A DNA stretch of 64,000 bases from Promethearchaeota archaeon Loki_b32 (GCA_005223125.1 NJBH01000008.1:62001-126000), one strand, 5' to 3'. Counted from the stretch's first letter, positions 1 to 9,456 are shown. Translations and numbers: made by a program. Notes: generated from the letters alone by a model not told the origin.

Positions 1-503
1 GTAACCACTGCCATGGAATGAGTTTTTAGTTTTGGGATATTAATATATGTTATCGAATCTCTGTTTTCCATTATCTTTACCACCGTTTTGGGCAATCTGT
101 AAGTCATCAAATTATATCCCTTCGGATCTTCTTTAGCTGAAAGTTTACTTTTAAATTCAAAGGTTTCTGTATCTTCTTCGTCTAAGTATATAATTTTTGC
201 TCCAGTCTTTTCACATACATCTTTATAACCATTTAAAGTAAAAACCATCCGAGTAAAATTCGCTTGTGTAGAATTTTCCATAACACTTATATCCGCACCG
301 ATTGATTTGAGATATTTAATTACCGCTTCTAACACGATTGGAGATGTATATGTATGTTTCTTGAAATCGATGCCATTTACTTTTATATATACTTCATTAG
401 AACTTTTAAGAATTGGTAGTCCTGTTTTTTCAAGGTAATTAAAAAACTCTTTAACTGCTTTATCTATCGATTCTGTGGTATCTGTAATAAAAACTTTTGA
501 CAT
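1..503 (-). CDS. DUF362 domain protein (3' part outside window)
   Basis: Reading the minus strand from the ATG at 503 gives about 167 codons with no stop before the window edge, so the C-terminus is missing. A GGTGAT Shine-Dalgarno-like sequence lies just upstream of the ATG. The protein starts MSKVFITDTTESIDK and has the DUF362 pattern: a segment on combining gene product and season of a sequential acid target (VYIKVNG, TSPIVLEAVIKYLKSIGAD) followed by NIPKLKTHSMA, which matches the PKLKTH signature of the family. DUF362 proteins are of unknown function and are sometimes fused to ferredoxin domains. The family call rests on these motifs only; the ferredoxin part, if present, would be outside the window. 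It is divergent from the PadR gene. Confidence 0.7.
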   Translation of the reverse strand, partial: MSKVFITDTTESIDKAVKEFFNYLEKTGLPILKSSNEVYIKVNGIDFKKHTYTSPIVLEAVIKYLKSIGADISVMENSTQANFTRMVFTLNGYKDVCEKTGAKIIYLDEEDTETFEFKSKLSAKEDPKGYNLMTYRLPKTVVKIMENRDSITYINIPKLKTHSMAVV

Positions 504-597
504 AAAATATCACCAATTTTTATTAATAGTGAGAAGTAGAAAAAGATTATGAAACTTTCTTTTGGTCTTTATATTTTGAAATAAAAAGGTTTTTAAG

Positions 598-656
598 TCT
601 TGACATATATCAAATAAAATATATATCGAAGTATGAGATATTCCAAAAAATAAGGG
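598..656 (+). promoter_or_regulatory. Candidate promoter/operator and RBS of the PadR-ABC operon
   Basis: The stretch ahead of the PadR gene has an AT-only TATA-like run (AAAATATATAT, about 616-626) and an imperfect dyad (CATATAT at 604-610 against ATATATCG at 620-627). An AAGGG Shine-Dalgarno-like sequence lies about 8 bases before the ATG. PadR repressors commonly bind dyads in their own promoter, so this is a plausible autoregulatory site. That is inference: in DNA this AT-rich such dyads occur by chance. Confidence 0.3.
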
Positions 657-663
657 AATATAG

Positions 664-1227
664 ATGGCAGAAAAAATTGCTGAGAAATTTGAAAATGCTA
701 TGAAAGCAGGATTTATTAGTTCCCTTATATTAATTGTTCTTGAAAAAAATCCTTCTTACGGTTATAAAATTGGTAAAGAAATTGAAAAACGTACTTTAGG
801 GATATGGGATCCACCATCATCGACTATTTATACAGTACTAAAAGGTATGACGAAAAAGCAATTGATAACATTTAAAGAACAGCAAATTGAAGAAGGAAGG
901 AATAGGAAAATTTATGAAATTACTCAAAAAGGTAAAGCAACCTTGAAGTTAATGCTTGAAAAGCATAAAGTTATTGAAGAATCATTTGAAACACTAAAAA
1001 CTGCAATGTTAGGTGATGAAAAGGGAGTTTTACCAAAGGGGTATCATAAAATCAGTCCATTAAGACTTATATTAACTAGACTAGATGAAAAATCAGTTGA
1101 AGAACAATTAGAATTTCTCGAACTCCAAAAATTGATAATTTCTCGAGATAGGAAGAAATTAGGAGAGCAATTTCAAAGAATTGAAGAAAGAATAGACAAA
1201 TTAAAAGAAAAATTAAAAAGTAAATAA
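664..1227 (+). CDS. PadR family transcriptional regulator
   Basis: The 187-aa protein has the PadR winged-helix signature: ILIVLEKNPSYGYKIGKEIE, then PSSTIYTVLKGMTKKQLI (recognition helix) and EGRNRKIYEITQKGK (the wing), followed by a C-terminal coiled-coil dimerisation region of about 90 residues. It is the first gene of a run whose next member starts four bases after its stop, an ABC-2 type drug exporter. PadR/ABC pairs are typically repressor and inducible efflux pump, with the regulator responding to the exported compound. Family is certain from sequence; the ligand is unknown. Confidence 0.9.
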   Translation: MAEKIAEKFENAMKAGFISSLILIVLEKNPSYGYKIGKEIEKRTLGIWDPPSSTIYTVLKGMTKKQLITFKEQQIEEGRNRKIYEITQKGKATLKLMLEKHKVIEESFETLKTAMLGDEKGVLPKGYHKISPLRLILTRLDEKSVEEQLEFLELQKLIISRDRKKLGEQFQRIEERIDKLKEKLKSK

Positions 1228-1230
1228 AAA

Positions 1231-2556
1231 ATGAGCCATAATATAATTGAAGTACAAAATCTCACTAAAATTTATGAACAAGGGAATGTATTAGCCGTTG
1301 ATGATGTGAGTTTTAATATAAAGAAAGGTGAGATATTTGCTTTATTAGGTCCAAATGGTGCTGGCAAAACTACGACTATAAGTGTACTTGCTACATTATT
1401 ATCTTCTACAAAGGGTAAAGCATTTGTAAATGATTACGATGTTAATAAAGATCCTGATAAAGTTAGAAAAAGCATAGGTATTGTTTTTCAAGAACCCTCC
1501 TTAGATGGTGAGATGAAAGGATGGGAGAATTTAGAATTACATTCAATTCTTTATGGGATGCCTAAAAAAGAGAGACAAGCTAAAATACAAGAAGTATTAA
1601 AATTAGTTGATCTTGATGATAGGGCAAATACCTTTGTAAAGAATTTTTCAGGTGGGATGAAAAGGCGTTTAGAAATCGCTCGTGGATTAATCCATGAACC
1701 AAAAGTTCTATTTTTAGATGAGCCTACTTTGGGATTAGATCCTCAAACACGCAGAAAGATATGGGATAAGATTAAAGAATTGAATAAAGGAAACTCAAAA
1801 ATTACAATCTTAATTACTACACATTACATGGAGGAGGCAGATGAGCTCGCAGATAGAATTTGTATTATGGACCATGGCAAAATTATTGCTATGGATACAT
1901 CTGAAAATCTTAAAAAGCAATTATCTGGAGATGTTATTGATATTCTATTTGAAAATGTTGAGGAAAGGTTTAGAGTTCCAATAATTATTAACCAAATAAA
2001 AGAGATTCCTGGAGTTAAAAATGTATCCTTTGGAACTGGTGAGGGAGAACAGGATATGATGTCCAATTTTCAACCTCCCCCAGGGATGCCTAATATTGAT
2101 CCGGCGATGATCCAAGCACGAATGCGAGAAGTATTATCTGACCCTAAGAAATTAATCATGGCATGGAAGCGTATGCCAATGGCTGCTGGATTGTTTCTAA
2201 ATGCCCCCTTAGCAATGAAGAAACAAATTGCAAATATGTTTGATGATAAGCTCTTAGAAGAAGTTCCAGATACAATTAAAGAAGAGATAATTAAAATAAA
2301 GAAGGGGGAATTTAAAGAAGAGGAAGAACAATTGGAACCTTCTATATCGATCTCATGTGAGAGTGGGGGAAAACAATTGCCATTAATAATTCAAAAAATT
2401 AATGAAAATGACATTAAGATAAAAAACGTGAATATGCATCAACCTACTTTAGAAGATGTATTTTTACATTATGTTGGATCGGCAATTCGGGAAGAATCTT
2501 CAAATTTTTCTAAGGATGTAAAAAAAATAATTCAAATGAAACAATTAAGGAAGTGA
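1231..2556 (+). CDS. ABC-2 exporter ATP-binding protein with Met/Pro-rich insertion
   Basis: This 441-aa DrrA-like ATPase has Walker A GPNGAGKTT (residues 40-48), a Q-loop (FQEPS, about 86), signature NFSGGMKRR (about 138-146), Walker B LFLDEPTLGLD (about 161-170) and the switch His in ITTHYMEEAD. The usual DrrA C-terminal domain is split by an insertion of about 100 residues (roughly 272-372) that is rich in Met, Pro and charged residues, and ends in KIKKGEFKEEEEQ. The closing segment, PTLEDVFLHYVG, is the normal DrrA C-terminus. It is paired with the permease five bases downstream and preceded by PadR. It would power export of lipophilic compounds. The insertion is odd and resembles one in the exporter gene at 5274-7412. 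Confidence 0.92.
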   Translation: MSHNIIEVQNLTKIYEQGNVLAVDDVSFNIKKGEIFALLGPNGAGKTTTISVLATLLSSTKGKAFVNDYDVNKDPDKVRKSIGIVFQEPSLDGEMKGWENLELHSILYGMPKKERQAKIQEVLKLVDLDDRANTFVKNFSGGMKRRLEIARGLIHEPKVLFLDEPTLGLDPQTRRKIWDKIKELNKGNSKITILITTHYMEEADELADRICIMDHGKIIAMDTSENLKKQLSGDVIDILFENVEERFRVPIIINQIKEIPGVKNVSFGTGEGEQDMMSNFQPPPGMPNIDPAMIQARMREVLSDPKKLIMAWKRMPMAAGLFLNAPLAMKKQIANMFDDKLLEEVPDTIKEEIIKIKKGEFKEEEEQLEPSISISCESGGKQLPLIIQKINENDIKIKNVNMHQPTLEDVFLHYVGSAIREESSNFSKDVKKIIQMKQLRK

Positions 2557-2561
2557 GGTAG

Positions 2562-3347
2562 ATGTCTGATTTAAATATTGTAAAATCAAAAGTAAATTAT
2601 AACGCAGTGTGGATATTAGCGAAAAGAGAGTTAATGAGTTTCTGGAGAAACAAATCAAGAGTAATATCATCGATAGCCCAAGGTTTATTATTTCTCTTCG
2701 TATTTGGGGCAGGATTCTCTCGAATTGACATAGTTATTGATGGTAGTAATATTGACTCGAGAGCATTTACCGCTTCAGGAATCGCAGCAATGGTTATCTT
2801 ATTTACGGGCATTTTTGGTGGTATGTCAATTTTTCGAGATAAAATGTTTGGATTCATGAAAGAGTTAATGGTAGCACCAGTAAGTCGCAGAACCCTGATG
2901 TTAGGAAGAACTGTAGGTATTGCTTTACAAACTATGTTACAAGTCCTAATAATCATAGGATTAAGTGTTGCAATAGGATATTTTGGTTATGACCTTAGTT
3001 TAATATGGCGCGTAATGTTGATTTTGCCCGTAGCTTTTTTATCAAGTCTTGGAATCGTAGGGATAGGCTTAACAATAAGTACTCGCTTAAACGACATGCA
3101 ATCTTTTGGATTGATACAAACATTTATAGTAATGCCGATGATGTGGCTTTCGGGAGCCTTAATCCCACTTCCTATACAGATTACAATGTTTAATCCTTTC
3201 ACATATAGTGTGGATCTATTCCGGTTTGTTTTAGTAGGCGTATCGTATTTTCCATTTTGGATTGATATTCTAGTTGCAGCGATCTTTGGAGCAGTTTTAA
3301 TATTAATAGGAGCTCAATCATTTAATAAAATGGAAATAAGCCAATAA
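2562..3347 (+). CDS. ABC-2 type transporter permease
   Basis: The 261-aa integral membrane protein has about six hydrophobic segments and the ABC-2 permease layout: an N-terminal cytoplasmic stretch ending LAKRELMSFWRNKSRV, an amphipathic region (RDKMFGFMKELMVAPVSRRTLMLGR) that is the hallmark of DrrB/NodJ-type permeases, and a conserved late motif (MPMMWLSGALIPL, then NPFTYSVDLFR). An AGGTAG Shine-Dalgarno-like sequence just before the ATG overlaps the end of the ATPase gene, so the two are translated together. It forms the membrane channel of the exporter with the preceding ATPase. Confidence 0.92.
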   Translation: MSDLNIVKSKVNYNAVWILAKRELMSFWRNKSRVISSIAQGLLFLFVFGAGFSRIDIVIDGSNIDSRAFTASGIAAMVILFTGIFGGMSIFRDKMFGFMKELMVAPVSRRTLMLGRTVGIALQTMLQVLIIIGLSVAIGYFGYDLSLIWRVMLILPVAFLSSLGIVGIGLTISTRLNDMQSFGLIQTFIVMPMMWLSGALIPLPIQITMFNPFTYSVDLFRFVLVGVSYFPFWIDILVAAIFGAVLILIGAQSFNKMEISQ

Positions 3348-3409
3348 TTAATATTCTTTTTATTTAGGATTAGAAATTAATAGCAAAAGTAATAACGGTT
3401 AATTGTAAA

Positions 3410-5176
3410 ATGAATTCTGCTCGAATGATTTTCAAGTACTGGCTAAAATCTAGAAAAATTTTTATTTTAGAATTTATATTTTTATTATTTTCTACAACTT
3501 GCTATACCATCACACCAATCTTTATCGGGAGAATGGTTGGAGGATTAGATCCAAATCTTCCAACAAGTACAAATGTTATAGGGATTGTTTTTAATTTTGC
3601 AATGGTATTAGTATTCGCATCATTACGTTATTTTTTTAATAGGTTTGCTCGACTCAATGGAGCAGAAGTCTCATCAAGAGCAGTCTATTATTTACGTACT
3701 GATATTAGTAATGCAATTTATCGCCAATCTTTTTCTTATTTTGATAAAACTGAAACTGGGCAATTAATTTCCCGAGCTACAAGTGATATTGAAGAAACTC
3801 AACAAATATTTGGTATGGGATTGACCCTAGGTTTGCAATCCATTCTTCAGATTGGTGGAATCATCGTTGGATTTTTTATTTTTAGTATTGAATTATCCTT
3901 TCTTTTAGGAGTAGCTATTTTTCTATCTCTTTTGTTATCATACTATATTGCTAAGAAATTAAAACCAATCTTCTTGGAAACAAGAGAAAGTTTTGGTGAT
4001 TTAACTAACACAATAAGAGAAAATATTGTTGGTGCTCAAGTTGTACGAATTTTTAGTACTCAAAATAAAGAACTTCAAAAGTTTAAAAGAAATAATGAAA
4101 GGTTTTATCGAGCAAGTGTCGATTCTGTAAAATATAATTCATTTTATATGCCATATATTTATGTCATAATGGGTGTTATAACAATTTTTACTTTATTTAT
4201 AGGGGGTATTAGATTTATTAATGGAACAATGAATTTAGACACAATTATTACTTTACTTTCTTATGTTGCAGCTCTAGGATTTCCTTTAATGGCTTTAGGG
4301 CAAATTATGCTAGCTTACATTCAAGCAGATGCCGCTCTTACTCGTGTAAGAGAAGTATTGGAATCTAGTCCGGATATAGAAGATTTACCAGATGCAATGC
4401 AAATTTCAATTTTAAAAGGAGATATTGAATTTGAAAATGTTTCTTTTGGATATACCTCAGATCATAGAATATTAAAGAATATATCATTTTCTATTGCTGC
4501 AGGAAAAAAACTTGCGATTTTAGGTACAACAGGATCAGGTAAATCTACGATCATTAATTTAATCCCTCGTTTTTATGAATTAACTGAGGGAAGTATCAGA
4601 ATTGATCAACGAGATATAAAATATTATTTATTAAAGGACTTACGTAAAAATATTGGCATTGTCTCACAAGAGACCTTTCTTTTTAACAAAAGTATTGCTG
4701 ATAATATTGCCTATGGAAAAGAGGACGCAACAATAGATGAAATAATTAAAGTTGCCAAAATAGCTGATTTGCACGACTTTATTATTCAATTACCGAACGG
4801 ATATGATTCAACCGTAGGAGAAAGAGGGACGCGTTTATCGGGGGGACAAAAACAACGTTTATCTATAGCAAGAGCTCTTTTAATTAAACCTAAAATCTTG
4901 ATTCTTGATGATAGTACAAGTTCGGTTGATGTTGAAACCGAATATAATATACAACAAGCTTTAGCAAAAATAATGAAAGGGATAACAACTATTATTATTA
5001 CACAAAGAATTTCAACTATTAGAGGAGCAGATTGTATTTTAATTTTAGATAGGGGCCGCGTTGTAGGTTTTGGCACTCACAACGATTTAATTAACTCAAA
5101 TGTTTTATATAAACAAATGTATGAAACTTTATATCAAAAACAAATGTCGAAGGTTAAAAAAGGAGAGAGTGTATAA
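3410..5176 (+). CDS. ABC exporter half-transporter, degenerate-site subunit
   Basis: This 588-aa protein is a type IV ABC half-exporter with a six-helix membrane domain (residues 15-310) and a nucleotide-binding domain (335-588). Visible motifs are Walker A GTTGSGKST (372-380), signature LSGGQ (476-480), and Walker B followed by DDSTSSVD. The catalytic Glu after Walker B is Asp501 and the switch His is Gln532 (ITQRIST). This pattern marks the degenerate ATP site of heterodimeric exporters such as LmrCD, BmrCD and TM287/288. The partner with the catalytic Glu and His is the next gene. Together they should form one multidrug or lipid exporter under the upstream PadR regulator. Confidence 0.92.
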   Translation: MNSARMIFKYWLKSRKIFILEFIFLLFSTTCYTITPIFIGRMVGGLDPNLPTSTNVIGIVFNFAMVLVFASLRYFFNRFARLNGAEVSSRAVYYLRTDISNAIYRQSFSYFDKTETGQLISRATSDIEETQQIFGMGLTLGLQSILQIGGIIVGFFIFSIELSFLLGVAIFLSLLLSYYIAKKLKPIFLETRESFGDLTNTIRENIVGAQVVRIFSTQNKELQKFKRNNERFYRASVDSVKYNSFYMPYIYVIMGVITIFTLFIGGIRFINGTMNLDTIITLLSYVAALGFPLMALGQIMLAYIQADAALTRVREVLESSPDIEDLPDAMQISILKGDIEFENVSFGYTSDHRILKNISFSIAAGKKLAILGTTGSGKSTIINLIPRFYELTEGSIRIDQRDIKYYLLKDLRKNIGIVSQETFLFNKSIADNIAYGKEDATIDEIIKVAKIADLHDFIIQLPNGYDSTVGERGTRLSGGQKQRLSIARALLIKPKILILDDSTSSVDVETEYNIQQALAKIMKGITTIIITQRISTIRGADCILILDRGRVVGFGTHNDLINSNVLYKQMYETLYQKQMSKVKKGESV

Positions 5177-5273
5177 ATAGGAGCTGATAAAAATAAGTAA
5201 AGATGAACATAAAGGTAATGATGAAGAAGAAAAAGAGATTATAAAACCAAGTGCTAGTACACGTCATCGATTT

Positions 5274-7412
5274 TTGCTAGAAGGGGATAAATCGCCTTTA
5301 AATCATCCAAGAAAAGTATTATGGAGTTGGTTAATATCATATTTAAAGCCAATGAAATTGAAATTCTTGCTTTATTTTCTCTTTCTTTTAATAGGAACAA
5401 TTATCACAGCTCTAAGTCCTATTTTTTCAGCGAATATCATTGATAGAGGTATTGTCTTGAGGGATTTTTATTATATTAATATAATGAGTTCATTATATCT
5501 TTCATTAATCATTATTATGGCCATAACTAGTTATATTGCCCAGTATGGGATGGGAAAAATTTCTCAAAAAGTAACTTTACAAATTAGAAATGACCTTTTT
5601 TACAAATTACAGGATATGTCTTTAGGGTATTTTGATCAAAGATCTTCAGGAGAAATAATATCTATTATGACTAACGATGTTACATTACTAAATCAATTAG
5701 TAGGAGGTCAATTTGTGCAAATATTAACAAGTGCTGTTTCAATTGGATTAACCGTTGTTTTCATGTTTTTACTCAATCCTTTTTTAGCTTTAATCAGTTT
5801 AGTCATTTTTCCTTTTTTTTTCACAATTACTCACTTTTTCAAAAAAGTTGCCATTAGGTTATTTAAACAATCTAGAAAAACAATAGGAAAGGTAACTTCT
5901 TCAATCCAAGAGAATATTGAGGGTGCAAAAGTAGTTCAAGCATACGGTCAAGAAAAACGAGCATCAACTGAATTTGATCAAGCTAATACCGCAAATTATA
6001 ATATAATGGTTAAAATCCGAAAATATATGGCAACAATATTTCCTTTGATTACTCTCGTTACTACTATTCTTACCGCATGCATTTTATTAGCAGGAGGGTT
6101 TGTATCGTTAGGGAACGTCTCGATTTTTGGATTTACAGTAACTGTAGGTGTTCTTAGTGCCTTTATCACGATTTTGGGCCAGTTTTTTCGCCCTTTTATG
6201 TCAATAATGCAGATTCAGCAGATTATTGAGTCATCAATGGCAGCTAGTGATCGAATCTATACTTTATTAGAAGAAGAAGTTGAAATTCCAGATTCAGTTA
6301 ATCCAGAGATATTTAATCAAATAAACGGTGCGATAGAATTTAACAATATTAGTTTTGGATATTCATTCAATAACAATAATGGTAATAAAAAAGCAACTAA
6401 AGAAAAATCTTTATTTAAACATACGAAATTAAATAATGCTTTGCCACCAGAAACTATACTAAAAATGGTTAAAGTTTTGGAACGCTCTCTTCAGTCTAAG
6501 ACAGGTTTTCAACAGAGTACTGGAATGGGAGGTGGTGGAAATGGATTGATGGGTGGTGATATGAAGCAATCGTCACCTCAATCAATACTGCAAATGCTAG
6601 CAAATATATCTCTCCCTCCTGAGATTATGGATGTTATTCCAAAAATTGTAAAAGATGCTATTGACGAACAAAAAGTACTTATTCAACATAAAAAATCTAA
6701 GGGTTTTGTCTTAAAGGATCTTTATTTAAACGTATCTCCTGGTACCACTCTTGCAATTGTAGGAGAGACAGGAGCAGGAAAGACTACATTGATTAAATTA
6801 ATTGCCCATTTCTATGATATTAGTGAAGGAGAGATCCTTATTGATGGGATTGACATTGGAAAAGTTCGTAAAAAAGATTTGAGAGATAAAATAGGTATTG
6901 TCCCACAAGATGCATTTCTTTTTACAGGAACTATTCGTGAAAATCTTCTATATGCTTATGATAATTATACTCCAGAACTAGAGGAAAAGATGATTCAAGT
7001 CTCAAAATTTTTAGGATTACATAATTTTATTGATACTTTGCATAAGAAATATGATACAAAACTAAAAGAAAATGGCAGTAATATCTCAATCGGACAAAGA
7101 CAATTAATTGCCTTTGCTCGAGCTTTGATAACTGATCCAAAGATTCTAGTTCTAGATGAGGCAACATCTTCAGTGGATCCTTATACAGAAACATTGATTC
7201 AAGATGCGTTAAACAAGGCGCGTAAAGGCCGTACAACAATAATTATTGCTCATCGTCTTTCAACAATTAAAAACGCTGATCTTATAATTGTTTTAAATGC
7301 TGACGAGAAAGGAATAATAGAACAAGGGGACCATGAAAGTTTATTAGCTTTAAACGGTAAATATAAACGTCTTTTAGAAATGCAACGCCGAGATATTGAA
7401 ATTAGTGATTGA
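5274..7412 (+). CDS. ABC exporter half-transporter, catalytic subunit with long insertion
   Basis: This is the partner of the preceding exporter, 712 aa from the TTG at 5274. It has a membrane domain (about 25-330), Walker A GETGAGKTT (about 497-505), a non-standard signature SIGQRQ, Walker B with DEATSSVD and a switch His (IIIAHRLST). Between the first NBD strand (SFGYSF) and the next strand lies an insertion of about 110 residues (366-475) containing GMGGGGNGLMGGDM and Met-rich helices. The frame stays open upstream to 5181. An AGGAG at 5179-5183 precedes an in-frame ATA at 5193 that would begin ISKDEHKGNDEEE, so the true N-terminus is probably 27 residues longer with a non-standard or misread start. 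Confidence 0.9.
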   Translation: MLEGDKSPLNHPRKVLWSWLISYLKPMKLKFLLYFLFLLIGTIITALSPIFSANIIDRGIVLRDFYYINIMSSLYLSLIIIMAITSYIAQYGMGKISQKVTLQIRNDLFYKLQDMSLGYFDQRSSGEIISIMTNDVTLLNQLVGGQFVQILTSAVSIGLTVVFMFLLNPFLALISLVIFPFFFTITHFFKKVAIRLFKQSRKTIGKVTSSIQENIEGAKVVQAYGQEKRASTEFDQANTANYNIMVKIRKYMATIFPLITLVTTILTACILLAGGFVSLGNVSIFGFTVTVGVLSAFITILGQFFRPFMSIMQIQQIIESSMAASDRIYTLLEEEVEIPDSVNPEIFNQINGAIEFNNISFGYSFNNNNGNKKATKEKSLFKHTKLNNALPPETILKMVKVLERSLQSKTGFQQSTGMGGGGNGLMGGDMKQSSPQSILQMLANISLPPEIMDVIPKIVKDAIDEQKVLIQHKKSKGFVLKDLYLNVSPGTTLAIVGETGAGKTTLIKLIAHFYDISEGEILIDGIDIGKVRKKDLRDKIGIVPQDAFLFTGTIRENLLYAYDNYTPELEEKMIQVSKFLGLHNFIDTLHKKYDTKLKENGSNISIGQRQLIAFARALITDPKILVLDEATSSVDPYTETLIQDALNKARKGRTTIIIAHRLSTIKNADLIIVLNADEKGIIEQGDHESLLALNGKYKRLLEMQRRDIEISD

Positions 7413-7509
7413 ATGCTAATTTCTTAATATTTTATGTACTTTATCTTTAGAATTTTTAATAAATCTAAATTAGAATCTTTCTTTTAATCTATATCATAAA
7501 TTATTAAAT

Positions 7510-8313
7510 TTGGTGATTAAAATTCCATATTTCGAATATTCAGGAAAACAAATTTTTTACCAGATTAAAGATAATAATTCTCAAAACACGCTTGTTTTTA
7601 TACATGGGGCAGGAGAAAATTCAAATATTTGGGAGAATCAATTTTATTTAAATATAGAATATAATATTATTGCAATTGATTTACCTTCTCATAATAAATC
7701 TAACTCATTTCCAGAATTATCTTTGGATTTATATGTCGACGTTGTTAAGAAGCTCGTTGATTCACTGAAACCTAAAAATCTAATTTTAGGGGGACATTCT
7801 ATGGGAGGAGTTGTTATACAGGAATATTATTTTAGATATCCAAATGATGTCACTGCTTTAATTCTTTGCTCAACAGGAGGCAAAATGCGAGTAGGTCAAT
7901 TAATCTTTAATTCAATAAAACCTAATTACCAAGAGTATTTGAACTATTTAAAAGTAGGATTTTTCTATAAGAAAACTTCTAAAAAATTAATTGAAAACGT
8001 GATTTTGGAGACTTCTCAAATAGATCCAGATGTGACTTATAGGGATTTTAAAATTTGTGATGCTTTTGATACATTAGATAAAACAAGTTCCATTGAAATC
8101 CCATGCTTAATTATTTGCGGGAAGGCCGATCAACTCACACCTGTAAAATATTCACAATTTTTTCATGATAAAATCATTAACTCAAAACTATGTATTATTG
8201 AGAAAGCAGGTCATGGTGTTATGTTAGAAAAACCAAGGGAAGTAAATACTGCAATCGAGAGTTTTATTAATATAGAGAGTTTCATTGATAATTATTTAGA
8301 GAATAATGATTAG
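7510..8313 (+). CDS. Alpha/beta hydrolase
   Basis: The 267-aa protein has the alpha/beta-hydrolase fold signatures: oxyanion region HGAGENSN near residue 34, nucleophile elbow GGHSMGG (catalytic Ser about 98), acid in ICGKADQLTP and catalytic His in KAGHGVMLEKP. The length is normal for a small esterase or hydrolase. Start could be the TTG at 7510 or the adjacent GTG at 7513; no clear Shine-Dalgarno is seen. The triad is complete, so it should be active. The substrate cannot be read from the sequence. It stands alone downstream of the exporter genes. Confidence 0.85.
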   Translation: MVIKIPYFEYSGKQIFYQIKDNNSQNTLVFIHGAGENSNIWENQFYLNIEYNIIAIDLPSHNKSNSFPELSLDLYVDVVKKLVDSLKPKNLILGGHSMGGVVIQEYYFRYPNDVTALILCSTGGKMRVGQLIFNSIKPNYQEYLNYLKVGFFYKKTSKKLIENVILETSQIDPDVTYRDFKICDAFDTLDKTSSIEIPCLIICGKADQLTPVKYSQFFHDKIINSKLCIIEKAGHGVMLEKPREVNTAIESFINIESFIDNYLENND

Positions 8314-8332
8314 ATGCTAGGAAATTTAGTAT

Positions 8333-8533
8333 CTATTTCCTTCCAATTCCAAAAAGATGGCCTTTATGTAGAAATGCTTTGGTTATTTTCGCACCAGCAT
8401 CAAGTAATTCCTGCTTACATTCTTCCTCTGTATAAAACTCTATCTCCTTGTAAATATAGTTCACCCATTTAATAAATGGATTTAAAATTCCATGGTTAAT
8501 ATCTGGTATTGGTACAAATCCATGAATAATCAC
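8333..8533 (-). pseudogene. C-terminal remnant of a methyltransferase-like gene
   Basis: The minus strand encodes 66 residues ending EFYTEEECKQELLDAGAKI and LHKGHLFGIGRK. This looks like the last two strands and helix of a class I SAM-dependent methyltransferase, preceded by IVIIHGFVPIPD, which resembles its strand-5 region. The frame is closed just upstream by a TAA, and no SAM-binding motif exists in the 125 bases before it. I read it as a truncated leftover rather than a working gene. The family assignment is weak, and a short independent gene cannot be excluded. Confidence 0.4.
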
Positions 8534-8658
8534 AATTCCATTTATTTAATGGATGTGTGAAATAAAATAGAATCCTTATTAAGATATAATAGAAGCTTTT
8601 AATTTTATTATTTATATAAATTTTATTTAATAAGTAAAAATTCTATTTACTTTTAGGT

Positions 8659-9456
8659 ATGCGCGAATATACATATGGTCCATTTCAATCAAGGCGATTA
8701 GGACTTTCGCTTGGTGTAAATGTTTTAGCTAACTATAAGTTGTGTACATTCAATTGCGTATATTGTGAAATTGGTTTAACTGAAAAAAATAATTTAGTTT
8801 CTCCTAAGCATAGGATAAATTTGCCACCATCACCACATTTTAATAAAGAGTTAAAATCTATTTTAAGATATGTTCCACATTTAAACTCGATCACATTTGG
8901 CTATAACGGAGAACCTACTCTGAATGAAAATCTATTAGATTTCTTAAAAATTGCTACGATTGTGAGAAAAGAACTAGATTGGATAGGTGAAAAACCAATT
9001 CTTACATTATTTACAAATTCAAGTACATTATATTTCGATGAGATTAGAGAGAGAGTTAACAAATTTGAGTTAGTATTAGCAAAATTCGATGTTGCAAATG
9101 ATCAGGATTTTGAGAGAACAAATCGTCCACATTATGAAACACAAAGTATAGAATCTATAATTGAGTCTTTAATAAAATTGAAAAGAGAAATGCCTAAAGA
9201 ACATAAATTAGCGATTCAAAGTTTAATCTTTAATTCATATAAAAAAGATTTTATTTCAAATAATAATTCCAGAAATGTTCTCGATTTGGCGTATGCTTTA
9301 AAAAGGATAAAACCGGACATTGTGCAAATTTATTCTAATGCAAGAATTCCCGCTGAATATTTTGTTTTCGCTATTGACGACGAAAGGAAAAGAGAGATCG
9401 CATCGATCTTTAAAGAGATAATCGATAATGAAAAAACTGAAATATTAATTTATTAA
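8659..9456 (+). CDS. Radical SAM protein, COG0731-like
   Basis: The 265-aa protein begins with YGPFQSRRLGLSLGVNVL, the characteristic opening of COG0731 Fe-S oxidoreductases, followed by the CTFNCVYC cluster motif (CxxxCxxC, near residue 29) that binds the SAM-activating [4Fe-4S]. A later SITFGYNGEPTLNENL matches the GEP-type SAM-binding motif. It is a compact radical SAM core without an auxiliary cluster domain. COG0731 is annotated as wyosine-synthase-like, but members like this one lack the features of TYW1, so the reaction is unknown. The next gene, a ROK kinase, starts about 105 bases downstream. Confidence 0.85.
   Translation: MREYTYGPFQSRRLGLSLGVNVLANYKLCTFNCVYCEIGLTEKNNLVSPKHRINLPPSPHFNKELKSILRYVPHLNSITFGYNGEPTLNENLLDFLKIATIVRKELDWIGEKPILTLFTNSSTLYFDEIRERVNKFELVLAKFDVANDQDFERTNRPHYETQSIESIIESLIKLKREMPKEHKLAIQSLIFNSYKKDFISNNNSRNVLDLAYALKRIKPDIVQIYSNARIPAEYFVFAIDDERKREIASIFKEIIDNEKTEILIY

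Noticed and set aside
1824-2066. Minus-strand open frames inside the ABC, mutase, RuBisCO, Spt5, permease and FdrA genes
   Set aside because: They are antisense shadows of well-supported genes with no motifs of their own.
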